Shown here one piece after another: positions 1 to 14,455 of a DNA stretch of 64,000 nucleotides. Origin of the DNA: Spodoptera frugiperda (lineage: Eukaryota; Arthropoda; Insecta; Lepidoptera; Noctuidae). The stretch lies in NCBI RefSeq assembly GCF_023101765.2, contig NC_064234.1:682001-746000 (forward strand), written 5' to 3'. The position numbers were made by a program, and so were the translations under genes. Numbering within the stretch: the first letter of the stretch is position 1; every line of letters begins with the position of its first letter. The notes beneath the pieces are model-generated. The model did not search any database. It had not been told where the DNA came from and saw only the letters and a program-made list of their open reading frames with translations.

Positions 1-2053
1 AAGCTGTCTTGCTTGTTTTTTTAATTTCTGCTCTGTTATCTAACTGGCTTAACGTTTTTGTTAGGTGATTCTACAAAGTTTGTGAGGTTTAAAAAGTTCT
101 TACGTTGTTCAATCTTATTTTGTTTTGTATTTCAATGTATTCATGATGGAATGATAGGTACACGGAAATTGTGATCCAAACACGTATTAATACACAGGTG
201 TCAATTTTAAGAAGTTCTAGAATAGTAAATTTTTTTAGCTAACGGTATTACTTTTCTGAGGAAATTCTTGAAGGTAAATCCTCCGCTAGCAATGTCAGTT
301 TAAATTGTTAAAACACATTGGTACGCAAATTGTAAAGCTATAAATAAATTAAAATAAGTCTTTAAAGAAAACTAAATGCATTTGGACTGGTTCTGACTAA
401 ATTTGCAGTATAACAAACTAGGTCTACCTAACCATAGAAATTATTTACCCAGGCTTTACCACGTCACCGGGAGGGAAATCCCTACCCTTATATATGAGGG
501 GTAGTGAGTAATGCGATTTCAAAATGACCGACCGACCGCAGTGTAATTGTTCAACTTCGGGTCTATTCGCAGTCGGTAACTATGATATGTTACAAATGTC
601 TCTAGAAATGGATTCACGTTGCTATATTGCCACCACCATTGTCACCTATAGCTTGGATTTCATTGGTCCAGTTACCAGGAGATTAGCTTTTTGGATTGAG
701 GATCTTTATTTATACCTCCTACGAAATAGGTTTAAGATATCATCGTCTTTTTCTCTATCTATTCAGCTTTGTTTCTTGATCACTCAATTTGTAGTTAAAT
801 ATCAGTGAATGGAATAATTCATATTATTATTGTAATTCTATCTTGATTGATTATAAAGCCTAAGGCTACACATCAAATGCTGATAATTTAACACAACACA
901 CGACACAGTAAATGTGTCAATTTATTTATCTTCAAAACTTTCTATGAAGTCGTTCCTACTAAGAAATTACTTTATCACCGTCCATACTGTATCTAGCATA
1001 GCAATTAATAACGTTTTATAGATCTGTTTTTGTACTGGCAGAGCGAGTAGTGCTGGGAACTTTTTAAATACCAACTTAGTCAATTACTGTCAAAGTTGGC
1101 TGTGCAAAAGCAGTTACTGTTGTGAACTAGTACCTGTGAGAGAAGCATTAGGGCTATGACTAGTGAATGCTTAAAGTTTTATTTGTTGAAACCAACTTAA
1201 TTTCCATTAGGCTTGTCTGTAGAACTAGACGTGTCCCTATCAAAAGCCAAAGAAATCATCCTCTAGCTCACGAAGCTTTTTACCAGCCATTTATAAACTT
1301 TACTATTAAAGTCAGTTAAACATAAAGCATTTCAAATTACTACAATATATCTACTGTCTCCCTTATGTAGTTAGATTAACAGCTAAGGCGATCATTGGGT
1401 GGGAAATCGCGGATTAGTTCATTCAAGCTTCAATACCATCAAGGTCATTGAGTTCATTGGTATCAAATTCATCCATCTACTAACTTACCGATATAACCAT
1501 GGATATGGAATGTGTCAGCCATAGAAAGAAGTCTTTATTCAACTAATACTTAAGGAGTAAGAATTACTGCCACAATGTAAAGTTTCAGTTAAAATATTTG
1601 AACTTCCGAAAACTTTAAAAGCAAAACGTATCTTGCAAGTTCACCAGAATTAATTGCGCACGTTAAGCACTTAGTATACCGAATACCTACATATATCGCT
1701 GCTTTTCCGTTGCACAAACACTCGTTCCTAACATTTCACAATTCCATTTCCCTCGGTTTTTCCAAATACTTGAAATTCACATGCTAAACAGGCCTGAATT
1801 ATTTGTTTTATTGTCGGAGCAATAAGAGCTGAACCCCAGCGAATACTTGTCAAGAATAAACAATTACTGTTCGAAATTATCACTAAAAACCGTAAAAAGC
1901 AACGACGCACCCAGGACCTGCACCGGTCATATTTCATATTTTTAATAGCTCTTTGTGGAATTTGTCGTCGTGTGGACCGTAAAATTACGATTTGAACGTA
2001 TCATATCTAATGTTTTTATTACCAATGGCTTTAAAGGTGGTTTATTGGTTTTT

Positions 2054-2076
2054 TGATCAGTAACCGATACTGATCA
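2054..2076. repeat. Small perfect hairpin
   Basis: Nine-base arms TGATCAGTA and TACTGATCA surround a five-base loop. It is short enough to be chance in AT-rich intron sequence, and no function is claimed. Confidence 0.4.
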
Positions 2077-2444
2077 TGAGGAACTCTAAAAAAAGAAAAC
2101 CCTTGATATTGTTTCTATGGCTTCATCTTGTATCGTTGTTGTCTATAGAAAACCTGAATCTGGATTTTGTTTAGTGCTGTTAATGTTATGCAAAATGTAA
2201 TGTTTAAATTCGAGCATATCTTTTATAGCTTGTACATCCATTCCATCTCTTGCATGTTCATCGCGAAGTTTTGCTCCACTGATTTCGCGTGTCAAAGTTC
2301 CTATATAAATGTTGTTGAACTTGCACAACTGTTATAGCGTGAATAAAAAGTGACTAAGTTACTTATGGCCTCTGTTTCAATGAGGATACTTCCTGCCTTT
2401 GTTTACAATGCTCGTTCAGCTTGCAGAATTGAACGTCGTGTGAC

Positions 2445-2463
2445 ATAAATAAATAAATAAATA
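2445..2463. repeat. ATAA microsatellite
   Basis: Almost five uninterrupted ATAA units. Simple-sequence repeat in the intron. Confidence 0.8.
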
Positions 2464-4129
2464 GTACGTATTGTAATTTGTACTGTAGATACCTCGTGAA
2501 GTCATGACCCTACATCAAAGAAAATCATTTATTATATACTTCGTGTCATAAAACGAAAACAATCGAAAATTTATGTCTGCCATTAAAATTTAGTATCAAT
2601 TTGCAGACGTTTACGAAGTTAATCAAGGTTTATATTTTTTATTCTGTGTTGACTATCCGTTTTGTTTTAAAAGGATGTTTTTTAAATTACCGCAGCATGA
2701 TGTCAACTTCAGGCTAAAAATTGCAGTGGTAAAAATAATAATTCTCGTTTTAATGCAAATGAAATATTCCCTGTACAGTATTTTGTCTCTGTCACACACA
2801 CTTGTCCTTTTCAAAGAGAACAAAAAGAATCGACAATAGGTGCGCTTTAAATGAAACGTTTACGCGGACAACAGCCATCAAATTAAACGGGCGGTCCTTC
2901 TAATCGATTCCTTGTATTTTTTTTTCTTTGAATAAACTTTCCGATTGCTGTACGGTTCTAAAATTCGACTGATAGATATTGGAATTATAATAGTCTCTGC
3001 CCGGCGCTTTAGCTGACTCGTCTGATAAAATATTTTGTTATTTATTGTTCTATTTGGTGTTAGATCAGGCGATAGATCAATGACATCCGCAATTTGAAAT
3101 GTTGTCCAAATGTTACCCGGGCTAGCTGGTTGCCAGGGTCCGGTCGTTGCTCTCGGAGCCGGTCGGCATCCCTATTTCCCTCGCGACGGATATTATCGGG
3201 CCCGGCGTTCCGAACGATAATAATCGCAAGGGCAGACCTAACGGGACCCGGTAATGCGAGGGTACGTTTCTCAGCCTCCACAAAACACTGCGTTTTGAAA
3301 GCGCCGTTTTTGTCCAAACAAGTTTTGGCATACCTAATTATGGGTACCTTATACGTATTCAGTCTCAAAGCTTTTTGTGCGGTTGAGGAATAAGGATTGC
3401 TTTATTGAGAGCAAATATTTCGAAGTTTTCGAATATATTCTGAACCTTGAGTCGGCCAGACATATGAAGTACTGACAAAAACCTTAAAAAAATGCAGTCT
3501 ATAGACCCATTTCCAAAAGGCAAACTGGTAAATAGATTTCATTCCAAACACAGAATACAAAAATTATTTAACACCACCAAACCCAGCGCGGTGTTCTTTC
3601 ATATATTTTTTTTTTATTATCTCGGCTTTAGTTGCAGTTGCACCTTCTTGGGCCAAGCATTTTGTTATGCTAATTCTGAACTTTGGATTCCGATGCTTAT
3701 GTCAATACGTGTCACGAACCACTGGGTAAACTCATACTGTTGTTAACCCGTATTGTTATGATAATCGAGTATTGTTGAAAACCGGACTGTCTATAATGGG
3801 AAGATAATGCAATTTCAGAATGTTAATGTTTGTGAACGTGTCTTTGTATATTGTAAATTAATTAATAATATTGATGTGTCGCTGCAAGCGCTTTACCAAT
3901 TCCAATGAAGCGCTTTATTTCGCTGTTTGCTACTTAATTTTGTGATATGAGTGGAAATGTTGATGCTGTTTGAATATTTGTTTTGGACAGTACAGGCATT
4001 TTCTTTGTATATCAGTATTATCCATAAATAAATAACAATTATCAGGAATGTTTTACTTGGGTAAACGTAATTGTTCAAGTGACGAGTATTATTTATTTAG
4101 AACTGTTGTTAACATCTATATATTAATAC

Positions 4130-4440
4130 GTGATGCTTTTGCATTTTGCACTTTGGACCGCTTTTTACAAAAATTGCGCTGACGTAGGAGCATCAAATTT
4201 GGTACACCTATAGTTTATGTGTAGAAGTGCAGACCGCTAATATTTTTCAAAAATAATGCTTATAAAGTACATTAAATCAATAAATAAAACATTACACACA
4301 CTACCATGCATAGTATCGTATTTGACAAAACGTCAAAATTGACAGACATTGCGATGATATTCTCACGTCTCATATGAAAAGAGGTTTCTCATTGAAGGAG
4401 GTTTGGTTATTCATGATGCGTCGGAATATATTAATTAGAA
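4130..4440. repeat. Probable lepidopteran dispersed repeat
   Basis: The block containing GACGTAGGAGCATCAAATTT and, further on, AAAACGTCAAAATTGACAG reads like a repeat I associate with noctuid-type genomes. This is recall, not comparison: there are no terminal repeats, target duplication or ORF. Boundaries are approximate. It could equally be ordinary unique intron. Confidence 0.25.
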
Positions 4441-5128
4441 TTTTACAAAACTAATAGCAATTCGTTAAATAAAAATTATCCTTGAACGTATGTTAAGTGG
4501 TATTGTAAATTAAATCGTATATGGTCGAATTTCGACCACTAGGCGACCACTAGTTAGCGTAAATACTTACTACAATAATTTTAGTGCATATTTCAGTTTA
4601 CAATAAAATAAATGATTTATTGTTTAAATTAAAATGTTAACTTAAATTCAGTAATAAGTGGAGACTTATCTGGCAACCGTTCATTATCGGTGACCCTGAT
4701 ATTTTGACGTCCTTGTCCTTAATTTCATCGATATAGAGTGCATTTTTGTATGTTTCTTTATGAAAATGATACAAAAAGGTATAATTAACTTTGAACTGAT
4801 AACGAACGATTTATGCGTCGACTCGAAGGACCAACTTCTTTGATCATTTTTGACACATAACATCGTATTTCGAAGACCTTAGATTAATAGGTTACATTAA
4901 CTTACTTGTCATTCATTGAATTCTTTTCATGTAATTCATTTGTCATTTAAATACACCTGTAAATGTTTCAAAAACTAGAATAAAATTTAACCAGCAGTTA
5001 CACCGTATTCAAAGATCTTTTTACCCTAAACCTTCTTATGAACAGTCATATCTGTCCTTTGTCGTTATGTAGTACCTATCAATTTTCAATAAGACACGTA
5101 TTAAAATTGTATTTGATTTTGTTAACAG

Positions 5129-5258
5129 GGCGGTGACGGACCCTCGTGATGGCCGGCGCGTGGCACTAAAGAAACTGCCCAATGTATTCCAGTCGCTCGT
5201 CTCCTCAAAACGCGTCTTCCGAGAGCTCAAGATGCTCTGCTTCTTCAAACACGAAAAC
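5129..5258 (+). CDS. nmo: nemo/NLK exon: kinase N-lobe beta3 and alphaC
   Basis: Nemo is a proline-directed serine/threonine kinase, an atypical MAP kinase that tunes Wnt/TCF, Notch and TGF-beta signalling. This exon encodes AVTDPRDGRRVALKKLPNVF and continues through RVFRELKMLCFFKHEN. VALK supplies the ATP-anchoring beta3 lysine and RVFRELK the alphaC glutamate. The acceptor is aacag at 5124-5128. The first base completes the split Trp codon that follows the glycine loop in NLK, and the exon ends on a codon boundary before the strong donor gtaagt. From memory, it matches fly Nemo almost residue for residue. It is the first of nine coding exons in the window, so the protein is partial at its 5' end. 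Confidence 0.97.
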
Positions 5259-6899
5259 GTAAGTACATTAAAGAATAGGGGTTATAATTCACTTTATGAT
5301 AGTGCATAAGTTTTATAAAATAAGAGGAGAACGTTTCGCCAAACGTCTGGCACCCAATTTCAGTGCTAATACTCAAATTTTCTTTAGAAAACTTAATAGT
5401 CCTTGGCTCGACTTGAGAACCGAATCTTTGTTCTGCAATCCCACTTGCAGCCAATAAGAAGAAAGTCTATCATCTTCATTTATTTACACCGTCGTTGTTT
5501 AATTATCATTAAACAGTATTTGTATGTTTGCACCAAACATTGCTTTACGTATTACGCATCACATATTTTGTCCGTTTCAAATTGTTTACTATTGTTTTGC
5601 TAAGACAGTTGTATTTCAATTAATATAGATTTGTTTAGTATGACGTCAGTTAGCAATATTAATGTCATTATTGATGCAGTTGGTGAAACTAAAGCAGATA
5701 GATATTTACTACAGTTTTATGTTATTACGCATTTTCCAATGAACGCAAGTTTCTTTAATGCGTGGGATTTCTCTTTACGCGTCATATTTTAAAACCACTA
5801 AAACCTTTTTTCTTCGTAAATATTTTAAAAACAATTAAAATTAATGTCGTAAGTGATCACGCACAACATAAAAACATCTTTTTAAAAAGTAATAAACCTC
5901 TGCAGTTATGTAAACATTGAAACTTACTTAGCGTTCAAGTATTTTATAAATTTCACGAACGCTTGGAGTTGTCTACAAATATTTAAACTATAGGTATAGT
6001 TGAAGCCAACAGTTTCACCGTATCATGGTACCGCTACAATGTATAGAAAGTTGCTAGCTAAGAATGTATAGTCAAGACATGCATGTGTGGGGTTGCCTAG
6101 ATTCAGATATTAGATTACTTGGAGGCTGGAGCCAACAGCTCAAGTACCCACAGCCAACATAACTACCTCTATACATAACACAACAACAACCTCCAATACC
6201 AAAAACATTCGATAAAAATTACATACGACACGCCATAATTTACATTACAATATTTTTCCACGAACTTTCCGGTCTGCCTTGCCAGATTGTTATATTTCTT
6301 TGACATTCAAATTTACGCCATCTTTTCGTATTTCAACAAACGCCTTCAGTTCAAATAGTTATTCCCACGAAGTCTTACTAACAACGACTAAATTGGAACA
6401 CCTTAGAGACGCGTTTGTTTTTACATTTCTAATTAGAGCGACCTTCCGCACTCTGGCTTTACTTTATGAATGTTAATTGAAGCTCTTACATTCGAACCTG
6501 TGTTTTATAATTGCCCACCCCTTTGGCTATATAGTAACGCTTTCAATTTATCAACAGTAACTCGATTCCAATCCGATCCAATATACTTATTTACCTGAGT
6601 CGAGCCTCGTTATTATGATAATAGGGTTGTATTGGACATTATCACGAAATAATTATAATGTATTGTGCGCTCTTTTCATAATTTATTCATTTTCACTGTG
6701 TTTTATCGATCAACGTGTATTGTTTGCGGTTGCGAACGTTTGTCTCTACGTATAAACAAGTATTTGCATTGAAACGAGTTACCGTTGCATAGTGTTGATT
6801 GTGTGACCACTAATAACATGCCAGCATAGGGTTTGATGAAAGCTTAGCGTTTGTCGCGAACGCTCAACGCTCAACTAATGTGTGGTTTTATCTTTGCAG
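5259..6899 (+). other. nmo: nemo intron (1.6 kb)
   Basis: Bounded by donor gtaagt and acceptor tctttgcag. The sequence is AT-rich, and I see no coding exon, RNA gene or element with clear ends. Confidence 0.85.
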
Positions 6900-6955
6900 G
6901 TCTTATCGGCGTTAGACATCCTACAGCCGCCTAGCCTCGACTTCTTCCAGGAAAT
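6900..6955 (+). CDS. nmo: nemo/NLK exon: beta4-beta5 segment
   Basis: A 56-nt exon encoding VLSALDILQPPSLDFFQE plus two bases (AT) of the next codon. It continues FKHEN from the previous exon into the conserved NVLSALDILQPP signature that is diagnostic of NLK among MAP kinases. The acceptor tctttgcag is strong. The donor gtatcc is weak, but the phase is confirmed: AT joins the T at 29933 to give Ile in the sequence QEIYVITELLQ. The usual His/Ser position after QPP is Ser here. This tiny exon is followed by the largest intron in the window. Confidence 0.95.
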
Positions 6956-9900
6956 GTATCCTTTTTACCATATAGATAGTCTAGCATTACTAAATAATTG
7001 TTACCGTAAACGATCATATGACGGGCCTTTAACGGGAACGTAGGCGCATTGACCTCACGCGAGGGTCCTATTGCATTTCCACTTAGAATCTCCGGAATTG
7101 CTGAAGAGCCCAACAAACGGCCCAGTGTTTTATATTTTATCTGTAGCGTTATTGAGTTTCACTCGTTGAATTGTCAGCGATTCAGCGGCTTGATACTTTA
7201 TCTTTGTTCGATTTCTATCTGCACCCAAGATTTATAGCGCGAATTGAAAGTTTAAAATTTTGCATTATTTATTGTGTGTTTTCGTGTGCCCGTATATACG
7301 GACTAACTGTAATTTGTCACGTATGTGACTTGATTTGACATTCGTATTCCATCGTAGATGATAGCGTGCCAAGAAGGCGTGATCAATTTCAACGGGTTCA
7401 GTTCTCATTATTTGTTCCCCAATTTTGCTTCTGTTGATGTTGTTTTTGTTAAAGTTCAAAAAGATACAATCTTTGGCATCGAATCTAATTTCGATGAAGT
7501 GCGACTAATTATAATACATTTTTTATCAGCGCGGAGTACTTCAATTTCACGCTGTCAAATCGAATGACAAGAGAGGTTGATCTTCCAAGTGTTAGCGTCA
7601 ATTTTCAGCGGGTCTCACGTTACTACCAATTTCGTCATAGACCTATACTGCCACAATTTATCTTTCTCAACTGCCGTATAAATATCCTACCGAGTAACTG
7701 TCGGTTTTATGTTTCAAATTTTATATCGCGTACTCTATTGTGATTTTTTATGGCTCACTGGAATCTTTACGGCTTAGTTGTATTGTATTCCATTAAATAT
7801 GGCTCCTTTTGCAGCGTTGCACACAAAGTTTAAAAATACATTTATTGATATCAACCTCATTTGAAAAGATTCCTACAACTTCCAGGCTAATTTTATCGAT
7901 TCCTAAAACCAACAATCGATTAAGCACAGATAATTCAAACATGAATATTAGTCGTAGGCCTAAAACGAATTTCTAGTTGACTACCGCCCGTGACAACTCC
8001 TCGATCATGAATATTTTTGCATAATTATTTTCGCCAATTTCAGAATAAACCAGAAAAAAAGAGAAAATAAACTCTACGCCAGCTTCACCGTGTAGAGAGG
8101 CGTTTGTGTGTATAGGAAGAATAACGACGGCAATAATATTAATAGATCTTTTAATTAATTTTAATAGTCAATATCCGAATGGCAGATGTGTATTGAATCA
8201 ACACTGACAAATGTGTTCGGAAAGTGCAATTAGTAGAATAATGGCGTTTATTATTTTTCGGGCTGTGTGCGCGGCGTCAGCTGGCGGGAACACAATATCT
8301 CGTAGCCGCTACCCTATACCGATTTATTCCCCTTCAAGTTTTATTGAAATTCGAATGGCTCTCGTCCGCCGGCCGCGTTGCCTGCCTGGCTCGCTGCCTC
8401 GTTCCAAACCAATAGTAAAAGGAAAACACTTGGTACAACTTGTAATACAAGAAACTTATCTTTTGTACAATACTAAACTTTAATTTAATGCGCCTGCTTG
8501 CATGAAAAACCATACAAATGTATAAAATGGAGCTTTGAGGGGCGTTACTAAGCAAAGAACAAAAAAATGTGTCCTGATCCATAACTTAGACGATCTCGAA
8601 AGTAATTGAATTTTCTTCATAATCAATAACAGTTTGTATAAGGATATTTTTAAATTAAGAATTATCGTATCTTCGTTTTGGTCCTTCTGTCCGAAACAAT
8701 ATTCCCTTGCTTATCCGTCTTATTAAATAAGCGTTAGCTAACAAAAAGAATTTATAAAAGTTCAGCCAACATCGTTGATGGAATTTGACATAAAAAATTG
8801 TCGGGCATTAGCAGGTAAAAGAATATAGCGCAGTTTTAAGAAATAACAACAGTTCGGTGATTTAACAATAGGATTTGTATGTATACGGAATGTATAATAT
8901 ATTTATTTGGTTAAATGGGAAGCCATTGACGTCATGACGTCTACTTAAAAATGTATATTTGCGCGAGTAAATCTCGATGCCACTTTGCGAAGTTGTGGGA
9001 AATCGAGGGAACGCCGTCGCTTTGTGTATCAACAATACAAGGACCTGATTCTTGGTTATAAAAATATAAATAGACATTCTGATAAAAATACCTTTTAGTT
9101 ACTGATATATTTGTCGACAATAGCATAAGGAAGTGTGTTTAAAACACCTCGTTAAGTAATCTTAATGAGTGAACAAATAAAACATTTATTTCCTTTTTCC
9201 CGGAATATGTAATTACTGTTTCTCCTATCAACTGGTAAAGATTTGGCCGATGTTATCGCCTCTATTGGCTTAACACACTATTTGTGTTATCAGCCGATAA
9301 AATATAACACCGACGTTGATTACCTACATGTTCCTTGAGTGGCGTTTAGAAAATTAGAACTAAGTTTGGACCGAACAAACCATTCGATACTCCTTATTTA
9401 GAACTTTATAATCTAGTGTCGAAATAGTTGAGTGGGATTGAACGCATGTAGTTGTTAACGAGTACTTGATGAAATGTTTGTATTCGCGCCGCGATATTTG
9501 GGGGCTTTCACATTACCGAAATAGAACTAAGTGCTTCCGTTGAATTATGTGCAGGGCATCTTTGTGCTTTGTTCAGTGATTTGGATGCATCATCCTTTCA
9601 GATGACATACGCGGAACGTTTTATTGCTCTTGTTGTAGGATTAGGCAGATGTATCAGTGCGCTCTTGTACATTTCCATCGTCGTTTATTGTTTGATCTTT
9701 CACTTTTGTACAGAAGCAGAATTTTATCTATTGTAAGCCGATATTAAAGTCCTTTCAGTTCACAATAAAGGCTTTACTACACCCACTTATGCTATAAAGT
9801 TTAGTTTAGTAAGTACCTACTTATGTAATTTGAATTTGTCTAGATAGGTATTATATCTGGATCTACTGAGCGAATGACTAAGATACAATATGAAGCGTGC

Positions 9901-10570
9901 ACAAGCATAATAGCGTCAGTAATTGTCAGTCCGTATGGTATTTACACAAGGCTAAGTGTACCCAGTTGCTGAGTCAACCCCAGGCATGTGGTCTTCTCAG
10001 AAGCCTTACATTAAGCTACCTGTAATGACCTCATCTACACATTTGCAACATATATAATGTGTCGAGAGAGATACATTAAAACGTTCGCATCACAATGAAA
10101 CATGACAGCTGGAATGACGGCTTCAAGTAATGAATTCCAACGTCGTTTCGTACGAACTCAACAGCCCGAAAACAAAGAATGGAAAAAAGGAAAATTGGCA
10201 CCGGGGAGACGGCGATTCCAAAGTATTTCTTGCTCGGCGCGGATGTTCCCTATTGTAACAGTTTTTATTGAACATATATTCTAGTCTGAACTTCCTCGGT
10301 TTAGAAGTGACGCATTTTCCTTATCCTTAATAATTCGACTTGCAAGTTTTGTGACGCCCGAACCGTTAGATTTATAGCACCTCGTAAGGAAGTTTCTTCT
10401 ATAAATTCTTTTACGTATATTAGAATGCAAACACGCGCTTGGCGCTCGTCAATGTCGGACACGTCAGAATTCGTAACAAAACGTAATTTCACACAACACC
10501 CTTTGTGCCTGAAAACAAGGTGGCATACTCCTCGCGTTTCCACCGCCATGCCATTGTTTTTGTTCTCTGG

Positions 10571-10645
10571 CCATTTCTTTTGTTACATGAGCAGTTTCTT
10601 TTGTTCAAATGCTTGTTTCTTTTGTTCGCCGCTGGTTGTCTTTGT
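10571..10645. repeat. TTTCTTTTGTT short tandem repeat
   Basis: TTTCTTTTGTT recurs about every 21-22 bases three times, then decays into tgtctttgtttcag just before a GC-rich block. The run is pyrimidine-rich and ends in an acceptor-like AG. Three imperfect units is weak evidence for a true tandem repeat. Confidence 0.45.
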
Positions 10646-13600
10646 TTCAGCGGGTGTGTGGAGTCGCCTGCGCATCGTGCGCGCGGCAGTGCAGCGCCCT
10701 TGCGCGTGCGCTTCCTAATTAGCGGTTTTGCGTGGGCCGCCTGGCCCGATTTAACCTCGCCGCGTCACGCCCGGCCATGCTCTCGCGTCGATATCGCCCC
10801 GCTAACTACCACTTTATTGTATTGTGAAGTATAAATTGAGATCGCTGTCCAGATTACTGTTATCTAGGCACGCCATCGCCTATTTACCTACATACGAGAT
10901 GCGGTTTAATGTAATTTTGGATGCTGGTATTTGCATAATTGATATTTTAAGTAACAGTAATCAGGGCTTTTTGTTTTTAACGATCCCTGGGAACTGTTAT
11001 TCTTTTAATTACAGGATAGGGAAACATAAATGTTCCGGATATAGTTTCAAGGTTTGGAAGATAATGTGATCACATGCTAGTGTTAATAAATGACCGTAAC
11101 CTCGGTGATGATATAACATTATTATTTCTACAGTCCATAACACGTGCGAAGATAGTATTGAATACAAAAATATGAACACTACAATGTTTATCGCACGCTG
11201 TCACTCATTTTCAGTTTGTTCATTATTATTCCCCATTCGTAATGACTGACATGTATTATAAATTACGATAAGAACACACATCATACATTCATCTTGGTCT
11301 TAAAATTGGCTTTGTAAAAAAAAAGTAATCGCAACAAGTACGGACCGAAATAATCGCAAGTGACGTCTGTATGCTTCTTATCTATTATACTTTATTAGGC
11401 ACGCCACGATGTTCTCACAAATGGACGAAAGAGAATTGATTGAAAGTCAATAGGTCACGTCTCGTCATACGACGCACGGTTGAGAGGTTTCTACATACCT
11501 ACTCGTACTTCATGAATGCCCAAATTAAGGGCTTTAACCTCCCTATTTAGTGGAGACCTTTATGAATAGACGAATAGCTATAGCATTTCGGTTCTATTGA
11601 CTCCTCTTAGTTTGACTAACTTATTTATCGTTTCTACGTCATTTGGACGATTTTCATATTATATTTGTTTGTGTAAATCTGTATATTGAACTTGAATGTC
11701 CTTTAGTAGCAAATCTTGCCAACAAACCTAACTCTAACCTTTACAAAAAACAATAGTGTTTCTTTGAATACTCCACTATAAATTATTCCCAGTTTTAGAG
11801 CATCGTGCAGTATCCATAAACTATCTCACAAATGCAGACGTTTGTTCGTAGCTAAGCCTCTTTGTGTCGTCACCTGGGGGTCGTTACTGAGGAGTAACTG
11901 TCGAGCGTTTTAACGTGTGCTGTTTTATTGGTGCAGGGACATGAGCCTGCACTGATTCACTAATGTACCTACCGACAACACTGTAGATACATTTCCAACT
12001 TTATTACAAAACGATAAGATTCAGATCTAACTTATAAATTAGGTTAACTTGATCTCCTGTCATTTCTACATTATGATGAAACATTGACGCGTGACGTCAG
12101 CGCATTTCCAAGGATTCGGTGTCGAAGTGCCGCCGCACCGTGTGTCCTTGCTTTGTTCCAAATCGCGTGCAAATGTCGACATTATATATTTGTTGTTTGG
12201 CACATTTATTGTACCACCACACCCATTCATCTTAATTATAAGGATATTCTGATGCAGTTTAATAAACATGAAATTCCTATCTTATAGATTTCTAAATGTA
12301 TTGTGGTATAAAACTAGTCTCACCATATTCATAGACCATTATGAATCAATGTCGCTGTCGATGCGACCGCATACCGCAATTAATGATAAAAGAACGATGG
12401 GAATGCATATTATACATCAGGCAAAACATAGGCGTGACAAGAGGCAGTCTCGATTTCATTTTCTCTCGTCTTATCCGCCACAAGAAAGGAAATCGATCAC
12501 TTCACTACATTTCACATTAGTGAAATTTTTACATTCAATTAGCGCTTGAATACAATAAATATTAAAACATTAACAATTGTTCTCTTCGCTTAAATAACGT
12601 TGGAATTGTAACAAGCCCACAATTGCATTCCATTCAAATGATATAAATTAAGTGGTAATCCATGGCTGATCAAAAGCTCCCTCCATTGCTGACCGCTAAA
12701 ACGGATCTTCCTAAAGGGATAACTTAATGTAATTATCAGAACGCTTGACATCGGGGTTTTGTAGCTATCAGTCATACGTGGGGACTACTGGGTACCGTTA
12801 AACAAGCTACGGGACTTAAAGAAAGGAATTCATTTAGAACATCGACGAACATTTCGAAAGATGAACTAAACATTCTCTCTTTTTGTTCATCTTCAATTAT
12901 TCCTGTACCTACTCAATAGCTTTACATAAGTCGGCACCGATTTTCACTTCAAATTTATTTAGATTTCCCTATTACATGTGACAGTAGCACTTTTTTAAAA
13001 GTTCCCTCATTCCTAAAGGTTAGGAAGTTCATATACGTGTAATCAATTTCTCTATTGAGCCCTTCTTTGTAACTTCTTAATTAATAATCCGGAGATTTTC
13101 CCTAAATTATAATATGTTGTAGCGTGGGATGGAAATTTTGTACGGAATTTATAGCGCAGTAGTAAATACGAAACAGTGTTTTGGCAAGATATTATGTGCA
13201 ATGTCATTTCCCTTTCCTACATGCGGCTATGTACGTGGAATAAAGACAAGGAATATGAGTGCTTTTATGTTTGTTTTTTAAGGAAGTAATTTTTTATTTG
13301 GCACTAAATGCAATTCATTAACGACCCAAAACATCCTTTTGATCGCCAGAAATATCTCCCACGTTGAAGATCAAACAAATTGCTGCATCCTTTGTTTAGT
13401 TACTGTTAAAATCATTATCATTAAACACTGCCAACAAATTCCTATTATTAAATAAGTACTCAGTTATTGGAAAAGCTCCACCATTTATGTTTACAACGTT
13501 GTCCATACTTATTTTGTTGGTACTTTTATTACGTAGAGTATTGTTACTTGAAAATTGCACCCATTTGAAATAATTGTACGACTTTATTTCCTTCGCGTCT

Positions 13601-14455
13601 ATGTTAATGTTTCCTAAACAAACATTATGTCGACTGTAACTTCTTATTAAACCTCCGAGTTCCGTACCGAACTCTATTTTCGTTGGCTTTGTCTCCCTAT
13701 TGTTCCAGTTTTAATATCAGTGTGGTAATTGGAATGACCCACCCGGGTTATTGGCGCAGATCGAGTCTGTTTTTGTTGGTCTACTTTCGTTATATTTGAT
13801 GAAAATACAATCATATCAAACTTGGTTATGACCTGATCGATAACGTTGATAAATTCAAGAATTATACTTCACGGCGATTCTTCGAATGTGATCAAGTTAA
13901 GCATTATGCTCCTAATACTTATAATGCCCTTCCATATAAGAATATATGGCGTTCTATTATGAATATCTATTCACATTATAATCCCCCATAATATCTTCAC
14001 TAACGGTTTATTGCATATCGCTGCCATGTGTATTATTTATATGAGTATTTATTAATTTATCACCAGATCATAGTTTATGGTCGCATTCGGGCTCGTGCAC
14101 ACCATTAACGCTCGGCCGGCACGCTTAATTGCTCCCCAATCGATGGAGAGCCATCATCTGTTCACCTATAATACGCAGATTAGCCAGCCTTTTACAAGCC
14201 TCTCATGCGCATTAAACTCCTCTATGTTGAAATCCTAGTTTGATGTAGGTACGTAGGAACAATTTTCGTTTTTACCTACTTATTTTATATGTATTGAAAG
14301 TCCATCGGGTTCCGTTACTATGTTTTTCCTTTTGCGATGAAACTCTAACGCGAAGTTTTATGTCCATTTTAACTGTCTTTTATTATCTTGCTCTAAAGCC
14401 AGCTCTAAAGCTTAGCCCAGTTTTCATTAGCTTTTATTATTTTTCTCTCTTCCAG

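Larger units (their letters stand above)
1..5128 (+). other. nmo: Intron or upstream region of nemo (5' part outside window)
   Basis: The first recognisable exon starts at 5129 with an AG acceptor and the completing base of a split codon, so at least the last part of this stretch is intron. I found no exon encoding the NLK glycine-rich loop (GYGAFGVVW in the family), which must lie further upstream. Short open frames here have no splice support or recognisable domains. Visible structure is limited to an ATAA microsatellite, a small hairpin and a probable dispersed repeat, listed separately. Confidence 0.7.

Noticed and set aside
5036..5454. Minus-strand frames across the first nemo exon
   Set aside because: Antisense to a clear kinase exon and without homology.
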